DNA of 64,000 nucleotides from a bacterium (GTDB lineage Bacteria; Zhuqueibacterota; QNDG01; JAGLOF01): assembly GCA_023139105.1 (NCBI GenBank), contig JAGLOF010000054.1, positions 27,144 through 91,143 of the forward strand. Reading direction: 5' to 3'. This document shows, one piece after another, positions 9,256-20,618 of the stretch (within the stretch, counting starts at the first letter, position 1; each line of letters opens with the position of its first letter). The notes under the pieces were generated by a model. It made no database searches, was not told where the DNA came from, and worked only from the letters and a program-made list of their open reading frames with translations. The position numbers and the translations under genes are program-made.

Positions 9256-10287
9256 TTATTTAGCTTTTAACTCATCTGCTTTATCAAAGGCAATTTGACC
9301 ATTAGCACTGTCACCGGACCGTACATATGATGTGCCCAACCAGAACCAGGCATCATGTTTTGTAGGATCAAGTTCAGTGGCCTTTTTAAGTACAGGTACA
9401 GCTTCTGCAAATTTACCTAAACCGGCTAAAGAGACACCGTAGCTCAAACAGTTTTCATAATTATCAGCATTGACATTATAGACCGGTTCCAGCATTTCAA
9501 CTGCTTTTTCCCAGTTATCCTGGCGAATGAATATTCGACCCAGGTTGTATCGCAAGTCCATATTCTCGGGATTCTGTGCAATGGCAGTTTCATAAATCTT
9601 TTGAGCTTCTTCGGGTTTTCCGAGAATGTCATAACAAATGCCTGCACGAGAGAGTGATTCACCATAATATTTGGAAGCAACACCGGCATTATCAACTATG
9701 TCGTTGTAACTTGTAATTGCTTTTTCATACGCTTTGGTTGAATAATAAAGGTTTGCCAACTGATATTTGCTCTCAATATCTTCATTATCTAATTCAACAG
9801 CTTTCATGAATGCTAGAATGGCATTATCAGGATCATCATTTTGTGCACATGAAGAGCCAAGATATTTATAGGCCATTTGTTTCTCAGGCATTATTGAAGT
9901 ACATAATTTAAATTTTTCAGCCGCTTCATCGGTTTTTTCTGCTTGATATAAAACAACACCGGCATTTAACAGCTTACTCCATTGAATATTTCTCTCCTGA
10001 GCAATTTTTTCAGTAAATGCCGGGCCAACTTCCAGACATTTAGTGAAAGAATCATTCATCTCCTTGTACATCTTTTTCATGATATAAGCCTGACCCATGA
10101 GAAAGTGAGGTTCTGGATTCGCAGGCACTTCATTAATGGCAATTTTACACTGCTCAATTGCCTTGTCAGGATCTTGATTGTTGTTAAGATAGATACGAGC
10201 TGATGTGATTGCAGGGTGATTACATCCTGTAACCATCACCATCAATACTATCAAAAGTAGACTCAAGATAATTGTTGCGCGTTTCAT
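9256..10287 (-). CDS. TPR-repeat lipoprotein
   Basis: 343 residues. A signal peptide ends in a lipobox (MVTGC, lipidated Cys22), followed by about seven to eight tetratricopeptide repeats (for example AYKYLG..., SKYQLANLYYSTKAYEKAI, DLRYNLGRIFIRQDNWEKAV, DAWFWLGTSYVRSGDSANG). TPR lipoproteins act as scaffolds at the inner face of the outer membrane. It is divergently transcribed from porX across a 189-base region and has its own terminator. In Bacteroidota, secretion-system regulators and envelope TPR lipoproteins can be linked, but no specific partner can be named from the sequence. Confidence 0.88.
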   Translation of the reverse strand: MKRATIILSLLLIVLMVMVTGCNHPAITSARIYLNNNQDPDKAIEQCKIAINEVPANPEPHFLMGQAYIMKKMYKEMNDSFTKCLEVGPAFTEKIAQERNIQWSKLLNAGVVLYQAEKTDEAAEKFKLCTSIMPEKQMAYKYLGSSCAQNDDPDNAILAFMKAVELDNEDIESKYQLANLYYSTKAYEKAITSYNDIVDNAGVASKYYGESLSRAGICYDILGKPEEAQKIYETAIAQNPENMDLRYNLGRIFIRQDNWEKAVEMLEPVYNVNADNYENCLSYGVSLAGLGKFAEAVPVLKKATELDPTKHDAWFWLGTSYVRSGDSANGQIAFDKADELKAK

Positions 10288-10476
10288 TTACTTACTCCTC
10301 TAACTATAATAAGGTATATGTTTTCAATGTTTGTGTCTGAAACTAAGATATATATGCTCTAAAGTCAAGATCTTTTTCTATAGATACGAGCGTTGATAGT
10401 CTACTGTTTATTAAAGATCATTATATTCTATAAAAAAACAATTGCTTCATACAGAGTAATTGCTTATTTTTTGTAA

Positions 10477-12054
10477 ATGAAAAATACTTTTAAAAAAATA
10501 CTCTGGGCAGACGATGAAATTGATCATTTGAAGCCACACATCCTTTTTCTTGAAGATAAGGGATACCATATTACATCTGTTACTAATGCTGAAGATGCCA
10601 TAGCATCATTGAAGATCGAATCTTATGATTTGGTTTTACTCGATGAAATGATGACAGGAATGGATGGTCTTCAGGCTTTACCGCACATCCAGGAAATACA
10701 ACCGGGTCTGCCTGTTATTATGATAACAAAGAGCGAACAGGAAGACCTTATGGAAGAAGCCCTTTCTGAGAATGTAAGAGATTATCTTACCAAGCCCGTT
10801 AATCCCAGTCAGATTCTTTCATCAGTAAAAAGAATTCTTGAACGCAAAAGAATTACCCGAGATAAATTAACACGTGATTACACCGCAGAGTTCGGTTCCA
10901 TAATGTCAATAATTGACGGGAATCCTACTGTTGAAGAATGGATGGCGCTTCATCTTCGTTTATGTCAGCGAGAATTGGCCCTTGACCGATATGGTGATCA
11001 GGCATTACTACAAACATTGACGGATCAACGGGAAGAATGTAATCGTGCTTTCTGCCGTTTTGTATCCAATAATTACTCAAATTGGGTAAATACTACTCAT
11101 CGTCCTTTAATGTCTGTTGATCTTTTTAAGAAATATGTATTCCCTCATTTAAACAGCGGCACTCCAGTGTGGGTAATAGTAATTGATAATTTAAGATTAG
11201 ATCAATGGCTTGATCTCGAACCATTACTCTATGACTACTTCAATATTAAACGTGATACCTATCTATCAATTTTACCTACAGCGACGCCCTATTCTCGGAA
11301 TGCACTTTTTTCCGGCCTCTGGCCTTCGGAAATCGCAAAATATTATCCTAAGATTTGGAGCCAGGGTGAGGATGATGATTCAAGTAGAAACCGTCATGAG
11401 GCTACTTTGCTTGATGATTATCTTAAAAGAGAAGGTGTAGATTTTGGTAAAAGTGCCAAGTATGTGAAAATTTTGGATAGTTATGATAATAAGCAATTGC
11501 TATCACAGGCTGAATCATACTTACGTCATCCGTTCTCCGCAATGGTCTTTAATTTTGTTGACATTATGTCTCACCGGCGAAGTGAATCAAAAATATTACA
11601 GGAAATTGTTCCAGATGAATCAGCATATAGACGCTTGACGCGATCATGGTTTGAGCATTCGGCATTATTTGAAATTATGAAGAAAGGGTCACAAAATAAT
11701 GTGCGTATAATAGTAACCAGTGATCATGGCTCAATTAGAGTCAAACATGAAATTTTGGTTCACGCTGACAGGGCAACATCAACTAATCTCAGGTATAAAT
11801 ATGGCAGGTCAATAAAAGCCGATTCCAAGCAGGTTTTTACAATAAACAATCCACTCGAATGCGGGCTTCCATCATCAAAGATGAATACAAATTATCTTAT
11901 TTCTCATACAGATAATTTCTTTGTTTATCCTAATCATTTTCATAAATATGTCAATCTCTATAAAGATAGCCTACAGCATGGGGGAATATCAATGGAGGAG
12001 ATGATCTTACCGGTTGTAGAGCTGGGGCCACTGCGTGGAGGCGGACATGGATAA
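10477..12054 (+). CDS. porX: PorX-like response regulator with PglZ effector domain
   Basis: 525 residues. Receiver domain with acidic residues D12-D13, phospho-Asp56 (VLLDEMM) and Lys in YLTKPVN. A helical linker leads to a PglZ/alkaline-phosphatase-superfamily domain, whose metal-site segments are visible as VIVIDNLRLDQW, TATPYSRNALFSG, FNFVDIMSH and IIVTSDHGS. This is the architecture and length of PorX, which with PorY and an ECF sigma regulates type IX secretion in Bacteroidota and is a metal-dependent phosphodiesterase. No good Shine-Dalgarno precedes the ATG. The stop overlaps tsaE. Role in T9SS is by family only; no por genes are in the window. Confidence 0.9.
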   Translation: MKNTFKKILWADDEIDHLKPHILFLEDKGYHITSVTNAEDAIASLKIESYDLVLLDEMMTGMDGLQALPHIQEIQPGLPVIMITKSEQEDLMEEALSENVRDYLTKPVNPSQILSSVKRILERKRITRDKLTRDYTAEFGSIMSIIDGNPTVEEWMALHLRLCQRELALDRYGDQALLQTLTDQREECNRAFCRFVSNNYSNWVNTTHRPLMSVDLFKKYVFPHLNSGTPVWVIVIDNLRLDQWLDLEPLLYDYFNIKRDTYLSILPTATPYSRNALFSGLWPSEIAKYYPKIWSQGEDDDSSRNRHEATLLDDYLKREGVDFGKSAKYVKILDSYDNKQLLSQAESYLRHPFSAMVFNFVDIMSHRRSESKILQEIVPDESAYRRLTRSWFEHSALFEIMKKGSQNNVRIIVTSDHGSIRVKHEILVHADRATSTNLRYKYGRSIKADSKQVFTINNPLECGLPSSKMNTNYLISHTDNFFVYPNHFHKYVNLYKDSLQHGGISMEEMILPVVELGPLRGGGHG

Positions 12055-12520
12055 TTATATTGAGTGGTTTGTTACTGAAGAGCAAGAAACTAAGATGATT
12101 GCTGAAAAACTTGGAGCAGTGCTTAGGCCAAATGATGTTGTTGCATTCTACGGAGAATTGGGAACCGGTAAAACATTTATGAGCCAGATAATATCTGCGG
12201 CCCTTGGTGTAACAGAGCATGTAAGCAGCCCCAGTTTTGCAATTATTCAAGAATATGTCGGATCTATTCCTGTCTATCATTTTGATTTATATAGATTGCA
12301 AAACATATATGAAGTGGCAGATCTGGGCTTTGAAGATTATTTGGAACGCAATGGCGTTTGTCTTATAGAATGGCCGCAGATTGCTGTGCCTTTGTTGCCC
12401 GATCATACTATTAATGTTAAGATTGACTTTTTGGATACAGAAAAACAACATGATATATTACTACGCAGAATAAGAGTCTATAATTTAAATAATCATCAAA
12501 AGGACATATTCATAAATTGA
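12047..12520 (+). CDS. tsaE: tRNA t6A biosynthesis ATPase TsaE
   Basis: 157 residues from the ATG at 12047, with GGAGG eight bases upstream; an earlier in-frame GTG (12035) is less likely. Walker A is GELGTGKTF (residues 36-44). YHFDLYRL and CLIEWPQ are the conserved TsaE motifs. With TsaB, TsaC and TsaD it makes N6-threonylcarbamoyl-adenosine at position 37 of ANN-decoding tRNAs, acting as the ATPase that resets the TsaBD complex. It overlaps the porX stop by 8 bases and the tsaB start by 4, so translation is probably coupled. Confidence 0.95.
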   Translation: MDNYIEWFVTEEQETKMIAEKLGAVLRPNDVVAFYGELGTGKTFMSQIISAALGVTEHVSSPSFAIIQEYVGSIPVYHFDLYRLQNIYEVADLGFEDYLERNGVCLIEWPQIAVPLLPDHTINVKIDFLDTEKQHDILLRRIRVYNLNNHQKDIFIN

Positions 12521-13185
12521 AAATTTTAGGCATTGATACATCAACAAATTTACTTTCGGTTGGCATGTATGAAGATGGATATTGCTTGGGTGAAGTATCA
12601 ATAAAACGACATGCCAGGCATACGGAAATGCTAACAGACGTTATTCAGCAGTTGCTGGCTTTGTCTGCAATTGGTCTTAAAGACGTAGACGGTGTGGCTG
12701 TAGTATTAGGACCAGGTTCTTTTACAGGGCTCAGAATAGCATTGGGTACAGCCAAAGGTCTGGCCCTGGGTTGTGAAATACCGCTGGTCGGTGTACCCAC
12801 TACAGATGCATATCTTTCAGGAATTCCTTGTTTTTTCAAGAATGCTGTTGTATTGATCAATTCTCGTAAAAATGAATTTTATTGTTGTTATTATGAATAT
12901 GTGAATAATCAATGGGTGGCAGAAAAAGATATACAACTGTTAATGAGTGAGGATATAATATCCCGGTCATACGACTCTCCTTATCTTTTTCTGGGAGAGG
13001 GTTCACATAAATTGGCGCCTGCTTTGAAGGAAAATGTAAATGTTGTAATTTTACCCGAACCTGTAGGATTGGCCAGTGGATTTCGTGTTGCAGAAGCAGC
13101 AAGCAGACGATTTAAAAATAATGAATATGATGATGTTGATTCATTAATACCTTTATACTATCATAAATTTCAAGGTGTTGATTAA
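12517..13185 (+). CDS. tsaB: tRNA t6A biosynthesis protein TsaB
   Basis: 222 residues from a TTG start overlapping the tsaE stop (TTGA). ASKHA-fold N-terminus ILGIDTSTN, then the family hallmark GPGSFTGLRIALGTAKGLA (about residues 65-83). TsaB dimerises with TsaD as the scaffold of the threonylcarbamoyl transferase. The tsaE-tsaB-rimI order is a widely conserved operon. Confidence 0.95.
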   Translation: MKILGIDTSTNLLSVGMYEDGYCLGEVSIKRHARHTEMLTDVIQQLLALSAIGLKDVDGVAVVLGPGSFTGLRIALGTAKGLALGCEIPLVGVPTTDAYLSGIPCFFKNAVVLINSRKNEFYCCYYEYVNNQWVAEKDIQLLMSEDIISRSYDSPYLFLGEGSHKLAPALKENVNVVILPEPVGLASGFRVAEAASRRFKNNEYDDVDSLIPLYYHKFQGVD

Positions 13186-13199
13186 TTGCCGGTAAGAAA

Positions 13200-13640
13200 A
13201 TGATACGTCAGATGCATGGAAATGATCTGGATGAAGTACTGAATATTGAGAATGATGCCTTTACAGAACCATGGAGTCGCAGAAGCTTTGAAGCTGAACT
13301 GGATAAAGAATATGCGATCTGCATTGTGTATGAGCATGATTCCAAAATTGTTGCCTATTTAATTGCCTGGAAAATTGAAGAAGAGCTGCATATTGCCAAT
13401 ATTGCAGTTAATAAAAAGAGTCGCCGTGAAGGTATTGCCCGGAAGTTACTAAAGAATGTTTTTTCTAAGTACAAATCTTGCCACAGCACATTTTTAGAAG
13501 TTAAGCGTTCAAATTTCAGTGCCAGGCAGCTCTATCGCGATTTTGGATTCAAAGAAATGGGAGTTAGGGAAAAGTATTATTCAGTAGATGGAGAAGATGC
13601 AATTTTAATGGAGATGAATTTAATTCACTTCAGGGAATAG
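13200..13640 (+). CDS. rimI: Ribosomal-protein-S18-alanine N-acetyltransferase RimI
   Basis: 146 residues, GNAT fold. The acetyl-CoA loop is SRREGIARKLL (Q/R-x-x-G-x-A), preceded by ELHIANIAV; the C-terminal RQLYRDFGFKEMG and YYSVDGEDAILM segments are typical of RimI, with the YY..-type motif near the end. It acetylates the N-terminal alanine of ribosomal protein S18 in known cases. The third gene of the tsaE-tsaB-rimI operon, 14 bases after tsaB. Confidence 0.92.
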   Translation: MIRQMHGNDLDEVLNIENDAFTEPWSRRSFEAELDKEYAICIVYEHDSKIVAYLIAWKIEEELHIANIAVNKKSRREGIARKLLKNVFSKYKSCHSTFLEVKRSNFSARQLYRDFGFKEMGVREKYYSVDGEDAILMEMNLIHFRE

Positions 13641-13651
13641 GCGGGAGTGTA

Positions 13652-14485
13652 ATGATGTGGTTTAAAAGATCGCAGCCCGGTATCAAACCTCAAATTAAAA
13701 AATCAGTATCTGACGGAATCTGGATCAAATGCGATCAATGTAATGAGATCGTTTATTGCAAACAACTTGAAGAATATGCCTGGATCTGTACACAATGCAA
13801 TTTTCATTTTCGTATAGACAGCCATAAATATATTCAATTGTTTTTGGATGAGAATTCATTTCAAGAGATGGATGCGCATCTTAAATCAATTGATCTATTG
13901 AAATTTAAAGATAAAAAGAGCTATTCTGACAGGCTTAAGGAAGCAAAAAGGAAAACCGGACTCACTGATGCTATCAGAACAGGCAGAGCCACTATTTCAG
14001 GAATACCTGTAGTTTTTTGTGTCATGGATTTCAGCTTTATCGGTGGCAGCATGGGTTCGGTAGTTGGGGAAAAGATAGCCCGTGCTGTTGATGTTGCCGG
14101 TAATCAGAAATTACCTTTAATTATAGTTTCTGCTTCCGGTGGTGCCAGAATGATGGAATCAATTTTGAGTTTGATGCAGATGGCAAAGACCGCTTCTCGT
14201 CTGGCATGGTTTTCTGAAAATGGTGGTCTGTTTATTTCAATTTTGACTAATCCAACCATGGCAGGTGTCATGGCAAGTTATGCAATGTTGGGAGATATTC
14301 ATCTGGCTGAACCAGGTGCACTGATAGGTTTTGCAGGACCACGTGTAATTAAACAAACCATTGGTGAAGAACTGCCGGAAGGTTTTCAGAGGGCAAAATT
14401 TCAATTGGATCATGGTTTTGTAGATGCAGTTGTGTCAAGAATTGATATGAGAGAAATATTAATAAAAATTTTAACTTTTTTTTAG
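13652..14485 (+). CDS. accD: Acetyl-CoA carboxylase carboxyltransferase subunit beta
   Basis: 277 residues. The four-cysteine zinc ribbon Cys27-x2-Cys30 and Cys46-x2-Cys49 distinguishes AccD from other carboxyltransferases. The crotonase-like core includes FSFIGGSMGSVVGEKI and SASGGARMMES, and ends with the LGDIHLAEPGALIGFAGPR and FQRAKF segments. With AccA it transfers CO2 from carboxybiotin to acetyl-CoA to give malonyl-CoA, the first step of fatty-acid synthesis. accA is not in the window. Start: ATG ATG behind GGGAG. Confidence 0.96.
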   Translation: MMWFKRSQPGIKPQIKKSVSDGIWIKCDQCNEIVYCKQLEEYAWICTQCNFHFRIDSHKYIQLFLDENSFQEMDAHLKSIDLLKFKDKKSYSDRLKEAKRKTGLTDAIRTGRATISGIPVVFCVMDFSFIGGSMGSVVGEKIARAVDVAGNQKLPLIIVSASGGARMMESILSLMQMAKTASRLAWFSENGGLFISILTNPTMAGVMASYAMLGDIHLAEPGALIGFAGPRVIKQTIGEELPEGFQRAKFQLDHGFVDAVVSRIDMREILIKILTFF

Positions 14486-14504
14486 AAATGAGCTTTTAAG
14501 CACA

Positions 14505-15272
14505 ATGAATAAACCCTATATTCTATTGGTTAATGACGACGGTATTCATGCTCCCGGTCTTGCTGCGTTGGTTTCAGGATTAGCCAATATGGGGGAACTT
14601 GTTGTTGTTGCTCCTTCATCTGAAATGAGTGCCGTAGGACACGGTATAACCCTGTCGCATCCGCTGCGTGTAAAGTCGGTGGATATTTTTTCACCTGTCA
14701 AGGCATTTGCAGTGACAGGCACTCCTGCGGATTGCATAAAGATTGCCTGTAACTCATTATTAGACAGGCGACCGGATATTATAGTTTCCGGTATCAATTC
14801 CGGCAGCAATACCGGCATTAATGCAATATATTCCGGGACGGTGGCAGCTGCTGCAGAAGGTGCAATCATGGGAATTCCCAGTTGTGCAGTATCGTTGACA
14901 AGTTTTAGTAATCATGATTTCAGACCTGCTGCCAGATGGACGTACAACTTTGTTTCCAGAATATTGGAGTGCCCACTGCCCAAGGGCGTTTTTTTGAATA
15001 TTAATATTCCTGCTGTCCCTGAAGAACAAATTAATGGATTTAAACTCTGCCGGCAAGGCCAGTCAGAATATAAAGAAAGTTATGAACATCGTATTGATCC
15101 ACATGGTGGGAGCTATTACTGGCTTTCCGGTCAGAGGATTGAAAGAGAGATAGATATTGATATTGATGAAGGTGCTATACAGTCTAATTATGTAGCAGTT
15201 ACTCCACTTCATGTAGATTTGACACAATATGACGTAATGAAAGAATTGCTTCATTGGGATATTTTTTCTTAA
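14505..15272 (+). CDS. surE: 5'/3'-nucleotidase SurE
   Basis: 255 residues. The N-terminal LVNDDGIHAPG motif supplies the metal-binding Asp pair. GTPADCIKIA and IIVSGINSGSNTG are SurE signatures, as is the YSGTVAAAAEG segment. SurE dephosphorylates nucleoside monophosphates and is linked to stationary-phase survival. It sits in the housekeeping run between accD and guaA. Confidence 0.96.
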   Translation: MNKPYILLVNDDGIHAPGLAALVSGLANMGELVVVAPSSEMSAVGHGITLSHPLRVKSVDIFSPVKAFAVTGTPADCIKIACNSLLDRRPDIIVSGINSGSNTGINAIYSGTVAAAAEGAIMGIPSCAVSLTSFSNHDFRPAARWTYNFVSRILECPLPKGVFLNINIPAVPEEQINGFKLCRQGQSEYKESYEHRIDPHGGSYYWLSGQRIEREIDIDIDEGAIQSNYVAVTPLHVDLTQYDVMKELLHWDIFS

Positions 15273-15296
15273 TTATTAGAAACTTGAAGGTAGCAT

Positions 15297-16838
<1,542 letters not shown>

Positions 16839-16903
16839 AGTAAACTTTGCATGAATTATCAATGTTTAGATTGAAAAATGTAAGATTATAGAGGAGTCTA
16901 TAT

Positions 16904-18730
16904 ATGTGTGGAATCGTTGGATATATTGGCAAACGACCTGCTTTACCAATTTTGGTAAATGGTCTGAAACGTTTAGAGTATCGAGGATATGATTCATCCG
17001 GTGTAGCTTTGCTTGTGGATGATGATATCTGGTGCCGAAAATGCAAAGGTAAAATTAAAGAGCTTGAGCTGGAGATAAATGATGCTCAACCAAACTCCAA
17101 TATTGGAATATCCCATACACGTTGGGCTACTCATGGTGCTCCTACAACAATTAATGCTCATCCTCATTTAGGGTGCAAGAAATCCATAGCACTTGTGCAT
17201 AATGGCATTATTGAAAACTATTCAATCCTGCGAGAGCAATTAAAAGGCCAGGGGCATGTTTTTACATCTGAAACCGATACTGAAGTATTAGTACATTTAA
17301 TTGAAGAATTCTTCACGGATGATCTACCCGCTGCTGTTCGTACTGCATTGAATTTAGTAGAAGGTACATTTGGAATATTGGTAATTTCACCTGAAGCGCC
17401 AAATTTGATTGTTGCAGCCCGGCGAGGCAGCCCGCTTGTCATCGGGCTTGGAGAAGAGGAGACCATCGTTGGTTCTGACGGTGCTGCAATTGTAGAACAT
17501 ACACGTAATGTTATCTATCTGGAAGACGATGAGATGGCTATAGTAGACAGTCACGGTGCTGTTGTCCGTACGTTAGCAGATAAAAAAGTACTTAAAGCCG
17601 TTGAAGAGCTGCCATTTGACCTTGCGCAGATCCAAAAGGGTGGCTATGATCATTATATGTTAAAAGAAATATTTGAACAGCCTGATACAATGTTCGATTC
17701 AATGCGTGGTCGTTTGCAGGTTGAAGACGGTAGTGCAATTCTTGGAGGCTTGACAGGCTATTGGGAAAGAGTCCGTTCCAGTTCACGTTTGGTTATTACA
17801 GGCTGCGGCACTTCATGGCATGCAGGATTGATAGGTGAATATTTATTTGAGAATCTGGCGCGAATTCCAGTTGAAGTTGAATATGCTTCGGAATTCAGGT
17901 ATCGTGATCCTATTGTTGACAAGAATGATACTATTCTGGCCATTACTCAATCAGGAGAGACACTTGATACTCTGGCCGCACTTCGGGAAGGACGCAGGAA
18001 AGGGGCACTTACGCTTGGGCTTTGCAACGTAGTTGGAAGTACAATTGCCAGAGAAACAGAAGCCGGTATATATCTTCATGCCGGGCCTGAAATTGGTGTC
18101 GCCTCTACCAAGGCATTTACATCCCAGGTAATTGTTTTAATACAAATGGCTCTTTCACTTGCACGAATGGGCCCTCTCTCATCAGAATCAGGTAGAAGGA
18201 TTGCCCAGGAACTTGCCATGCTTCCTGAGAAGAGTAGGTCTATTTTGAAGCAGAATGATCATATTAAGAAAATAGCGGAAAAGTTTGCAAAACATAATAA
18301 TGCATTATACCTTGGCCGGGGTTATAATTACCCCGTGGCTCTTGAAGGTGCATTGAAAATGAAGGAAATATCTTATATACATGCAGAAGGATATCCGGCT
18401 GCAGAGATGAAGCACGGTCCAATAGCTTTGATTGATGAGGAAATGCCGGTTGTTTTTCTCGCTATTAAGGACTCTGTCTATGAAAAAATTGTCTCCAATA
18501 TTGAAGAAGTAAAAGCGCGTGGCGGATGGATTATTGCAGTTGTTACCGAGGGAGATACACGTGTAAAGGAACTTGCTAATGAAATTATTGAAATACCGCC
18601 TGTTGAGCAGTGTCTTTCACCGATATTAACAGTATTGCCTCTTCAATTATTGGCCTATCATACAGCTGTACTTAAAGGTTGTCATGTCGATCAGCCTCGA
18701 AATTTGGCAAAAAGTGTGACTGTCGAGTAA
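16904..18730 (+). CDS. glmS: Glucosamine-fructose-6-phosphate aminotransferase
   Basis: 608 residues, full length. N-terminal nucleophile Cys2 (MCGIVGYIG), the LEYRGYDS and THGAPT motifs of the class II amidotransferase, then two SIS isomerase domains (TGCGTSWHA, SGETLDT, GRGYNYPVALEGALKMKEISYIHAEGY) and the terminal RNLAKSVTVE. It makes glucosamine-6-phosphate, the entry to peptidoglycan and LPS synthesis. No glmS ribozyme is seen in the 65-base leader. ATG behind GAGGAG. Confidence 0.98.
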   Translation: MCGIVGYIGKRPALPILVNGLKRLEYRGYDSSGVALLVDDDIWCRKCKGKIKELELEINDAQPNSNIGISHTRWATHGAPTTINAHPHLGCKKSIALVHNGIIENYSILREQLKGQGHVFTSETDTEVLVHLIEEFFTDDLPAAVRTALNLVEGTFGILVISPEAPNLIVAARRGSPLVIGLGEEETIVGSDGAAIVEHTRNVIYLEDDEMAIVDSHGAVVRTLADKKVLKAVEELPFDLAQIQKGGYDHYMLKEIFEQPDTMFDSMRGRLQVEDGSAILGGLTGYWERVRSSSRLVITGCGTSWHAGLIGEYLFENLARIPVEVEYASEFRYRDPIVDKNDTILAITQSGETLDTLAALREGRRKGALTLGLCNVVGSTIARETEAGIYLHAGPEIGVASTKAFTSQVIVLIQMALSLARMGPLSSESGRRIAQELAMLPEKSRSILKQNDHIKKIAEKFAKHNNALYLGRGYNYPVALEGALKMKEISYIHAEGYPAAEMKHGPIALIDEEMPVVFLAIKDSVYEKIVSNIEEVKARGGWIIAVVTEGDTRVKELANEIIEIPPVEQCLSPILTVLPLQLLAYHTAVLKGCHVDQPRNLAKSVTVE

Positions 18731-18746
18731 TCCAAGGAGTTATTCT

Positions 18747-20618
18747 ATGAAAAAATTAATAAAATTATTTTTACCCTTGCTTGTGGCTATCTTGTTTATC
18801 AGTCCATCACTGACGTTTGCTCAAAAGCAGGTTGCTGCAATAGACAGCCTTTTTTACAGAGGTGTCTCGGTATATCAAAATGCCAGATATCAGAAATGTA
18901 TTGATGTGATGAGCATGTTGGATGAATTATATCCAAATCATGCAAGATTTACAGGTTCAATATTGATGCAGGGAAAAGCCAATTATCAATTGGATAATAA
19001 TTTGAAAGCGATCAAATTATTTGATCAACTTATTCAAGATTATCCTTCAAGTCATTATGTAGATGATGCATTTTACGGATTGGGTCAGGTCTATTTAAAA
19101 ACCGGTCAATCCGCTAATGCCGTGAGCATGTTCCTAAAAGTTGTAGAGACCGGAAGTGATATTGAACTTCAAAAGAAAGCGGCGGTAATTGCGTCAGATA
19201 TTCTTGAACTTCAGTTAAGTGCTCCTGCCATGAAAGCTTTGCTCAATACTCTTAAAACCGAACGTTCAAGTGCAACAGTTACAATTAAACTGGCCAGGCT
19301 GGAAATGGATGCTCGGCATTATCAGACTGCAAAGTTCTTTCTTAACAAACATTTGGAAGAATTCCCGCTGGGGCATTATGATGTAACTATCCGTCAATTG
19401 CTATCACAGGCTGAAGTGTTGAGTCAGGGACAAATAAGAGTGGGTGTCATATTACCTTTGACCGGTCCAACTGCTGAAGACGGGAAGTTACTTCTGGAGG
19501 GACTTCAATTTGCAGTTGCTCAACTTTCAGAAAAAAATCATCACATTAAACTTATAATTGAAGATTCGGGTGGTAATATTGTTCAAGCTGTGATGGCAGC
19601 GCAAAAGTTATGTGGAAATTTGGAAGTAGTTGCAATAATCGGTGAACTGGAAAGTGATATTACAACAGCAATTGCTGGCATCGCTCAGGAATGTGGAGTC
19701 CCTGTCCTGGCTCCAACTGCTACAATGGATCATATCGCTGAGATCGGTGATTTCATTTTTCAACTTGCTGCAACATATAGTGTCCATGCGACAAGTGTAG
19801 CTAAATATGCAGTTGTAGATTTGGGATTGAAAAATTTTGCCGTTTTTTATCCTGCTGACACGATAGGTAAAACATCCAGAGATGCTTTTGTAAAAGTAGT
19901 AGAAGAAAATGGTGGCAACATAGTAGCTGAAAAATACTATTTTGAGGGATCCAGTGATTGGAAAAATTATATTGGTGAGCAGTTGACAAGTCTCAGAAGA
20001 CAGGGACTGGAACAAATGGTCAGTGATTCTCTTATTCATTTTATACCAAAAGATGAGTGGGAAGAAGTGTATGAAGGTGATTTCGGCAATATCCATTATG
20101 TAGATTGTGATATGGACGATCTTGTTGATTCGACACGCGTTGCTGTTACAGCCTTTGATGGAATATTTATGCCTGTTTACAATGATGAAGTGATGTATGT
20201 AGCACCACATTATTTTAAACAAAATTTTACTGCAATTCCTTTAGGCGGTATCTACTGGAATCAGGAGTCTTTGCTTATTGAAAATAGAGATTTTGCAGCT
20301 CAGACAGATGGAATGATATTCCCGGGAGATTCATATATTGATCCTGATTTTCAACTCTATTTTCAACTAATTAATCAATATAGAATTGCCAAAAAGAAAA
20401 CACCCGGTAATCTGGAAATTCTCGGGTATGATATTATTCGTATATTGACAAAATTAATTGATGGTAAATCAGTTAATCGTTTGCAAATTAGAGATAGTAT
20501 AATGGAACAGAGACGATTCCGTGGTGTTCGTGGTAATATTATCTTTAATGCGCATGGTGCCAACAGTTATGTGCATTTACTTCGTTACAGGAATCAGCGG
20601 ATCTTAAAAATAAGATGA
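18747..20618 (+). CDS. Exported TPR plus type 1 periplasmic-binding (LpoA-like) protein
   Basis: 623 residues with a signal peptide ending near TFAQ. Residues about 30-215 are TPR/BamD-like helical repeats (YQNARYQKCIDVM, GKANYQLDNNLKAIKLFDQL, AFYGLGQVYLKTGQSANAV). From about 230 onward comes a Leu/Ile/Val-binding-type periplasmic fold (RVGVILPLTGPTAEDG, VVAIIGELES, VPVLAPTATMD). The TPR-plus-binding-fold arrangement is that of LpoA-type penicillin-binding-protein activators, so a role in peptidoglycan synthesis is possible; amino-acid binding is the alternative. The stop overlaps pgeF by four bases (ATGA). Confidence 0.85.
   Translation: MKKLIKLFLPLLVAILFISPSLTFAQKQVAAIDSLFYRGVSVYQNARYQKCIDVMSMLDELYPNHARFTGSILMQGKANYQLDNNLKAIKLFDQLIQDYPSSHYVDDAFYGLGQVYLKTGQSANAVSMFLKVVETGSDIELQKKAAVIASDILELQLSAPAMKALLNTLKTERSSATVTIKLARLEMDARHYQTAKFFLNKHLEEFPLGHYDVTIRQLLSQAEVLSQGQIRVGVILPLTGPTAEDGKLLLEGLQFAVAQLSEKNHHIKLIIEDSGGNIVQAVMAAQKLCGNLEVVAIIGELESDITTAIAGIAQECGVPVLAPTATMDHIAEIGDFIFQLAATYSVHATSVAKYAVVDLGLKNFAVFYPADTIGKTSRDAFVKVVEENGGNIVAEKYYFEGSSDWKNYIGEQLTSLRRQGLEQMVSDSLIHFIPKDEWEEVYEGDFGNIHYVDCDMDDLVDSTRVAVTAFDGIFMPVYNDEVMYVAPHYFKQNFTAIPLGGIYWNQESLLIENRDFAAQTDGMIFPGDSYIDPDFQLYFQLINQYRIAKKKTPGNLEILGYDIIRILTKLIDGKSVNRLQIRDSIMEQRRFRGVRGNIIFNAHGANSYVHLLRYRNQRILKIR

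Noticed and set aside
10440..10467. Direct repeat ATTGCTT about 20 bases apart upstream of porX
   Set aside because: Seven-base AT-rich matches are expected by chance here, and no second site supports an operator.
16839..16903. glmS ribozyme before glmS
   Set aside because: The gap to guaA is only 65 AT-rich bases, too short for the ribozyme and without its conserved core.
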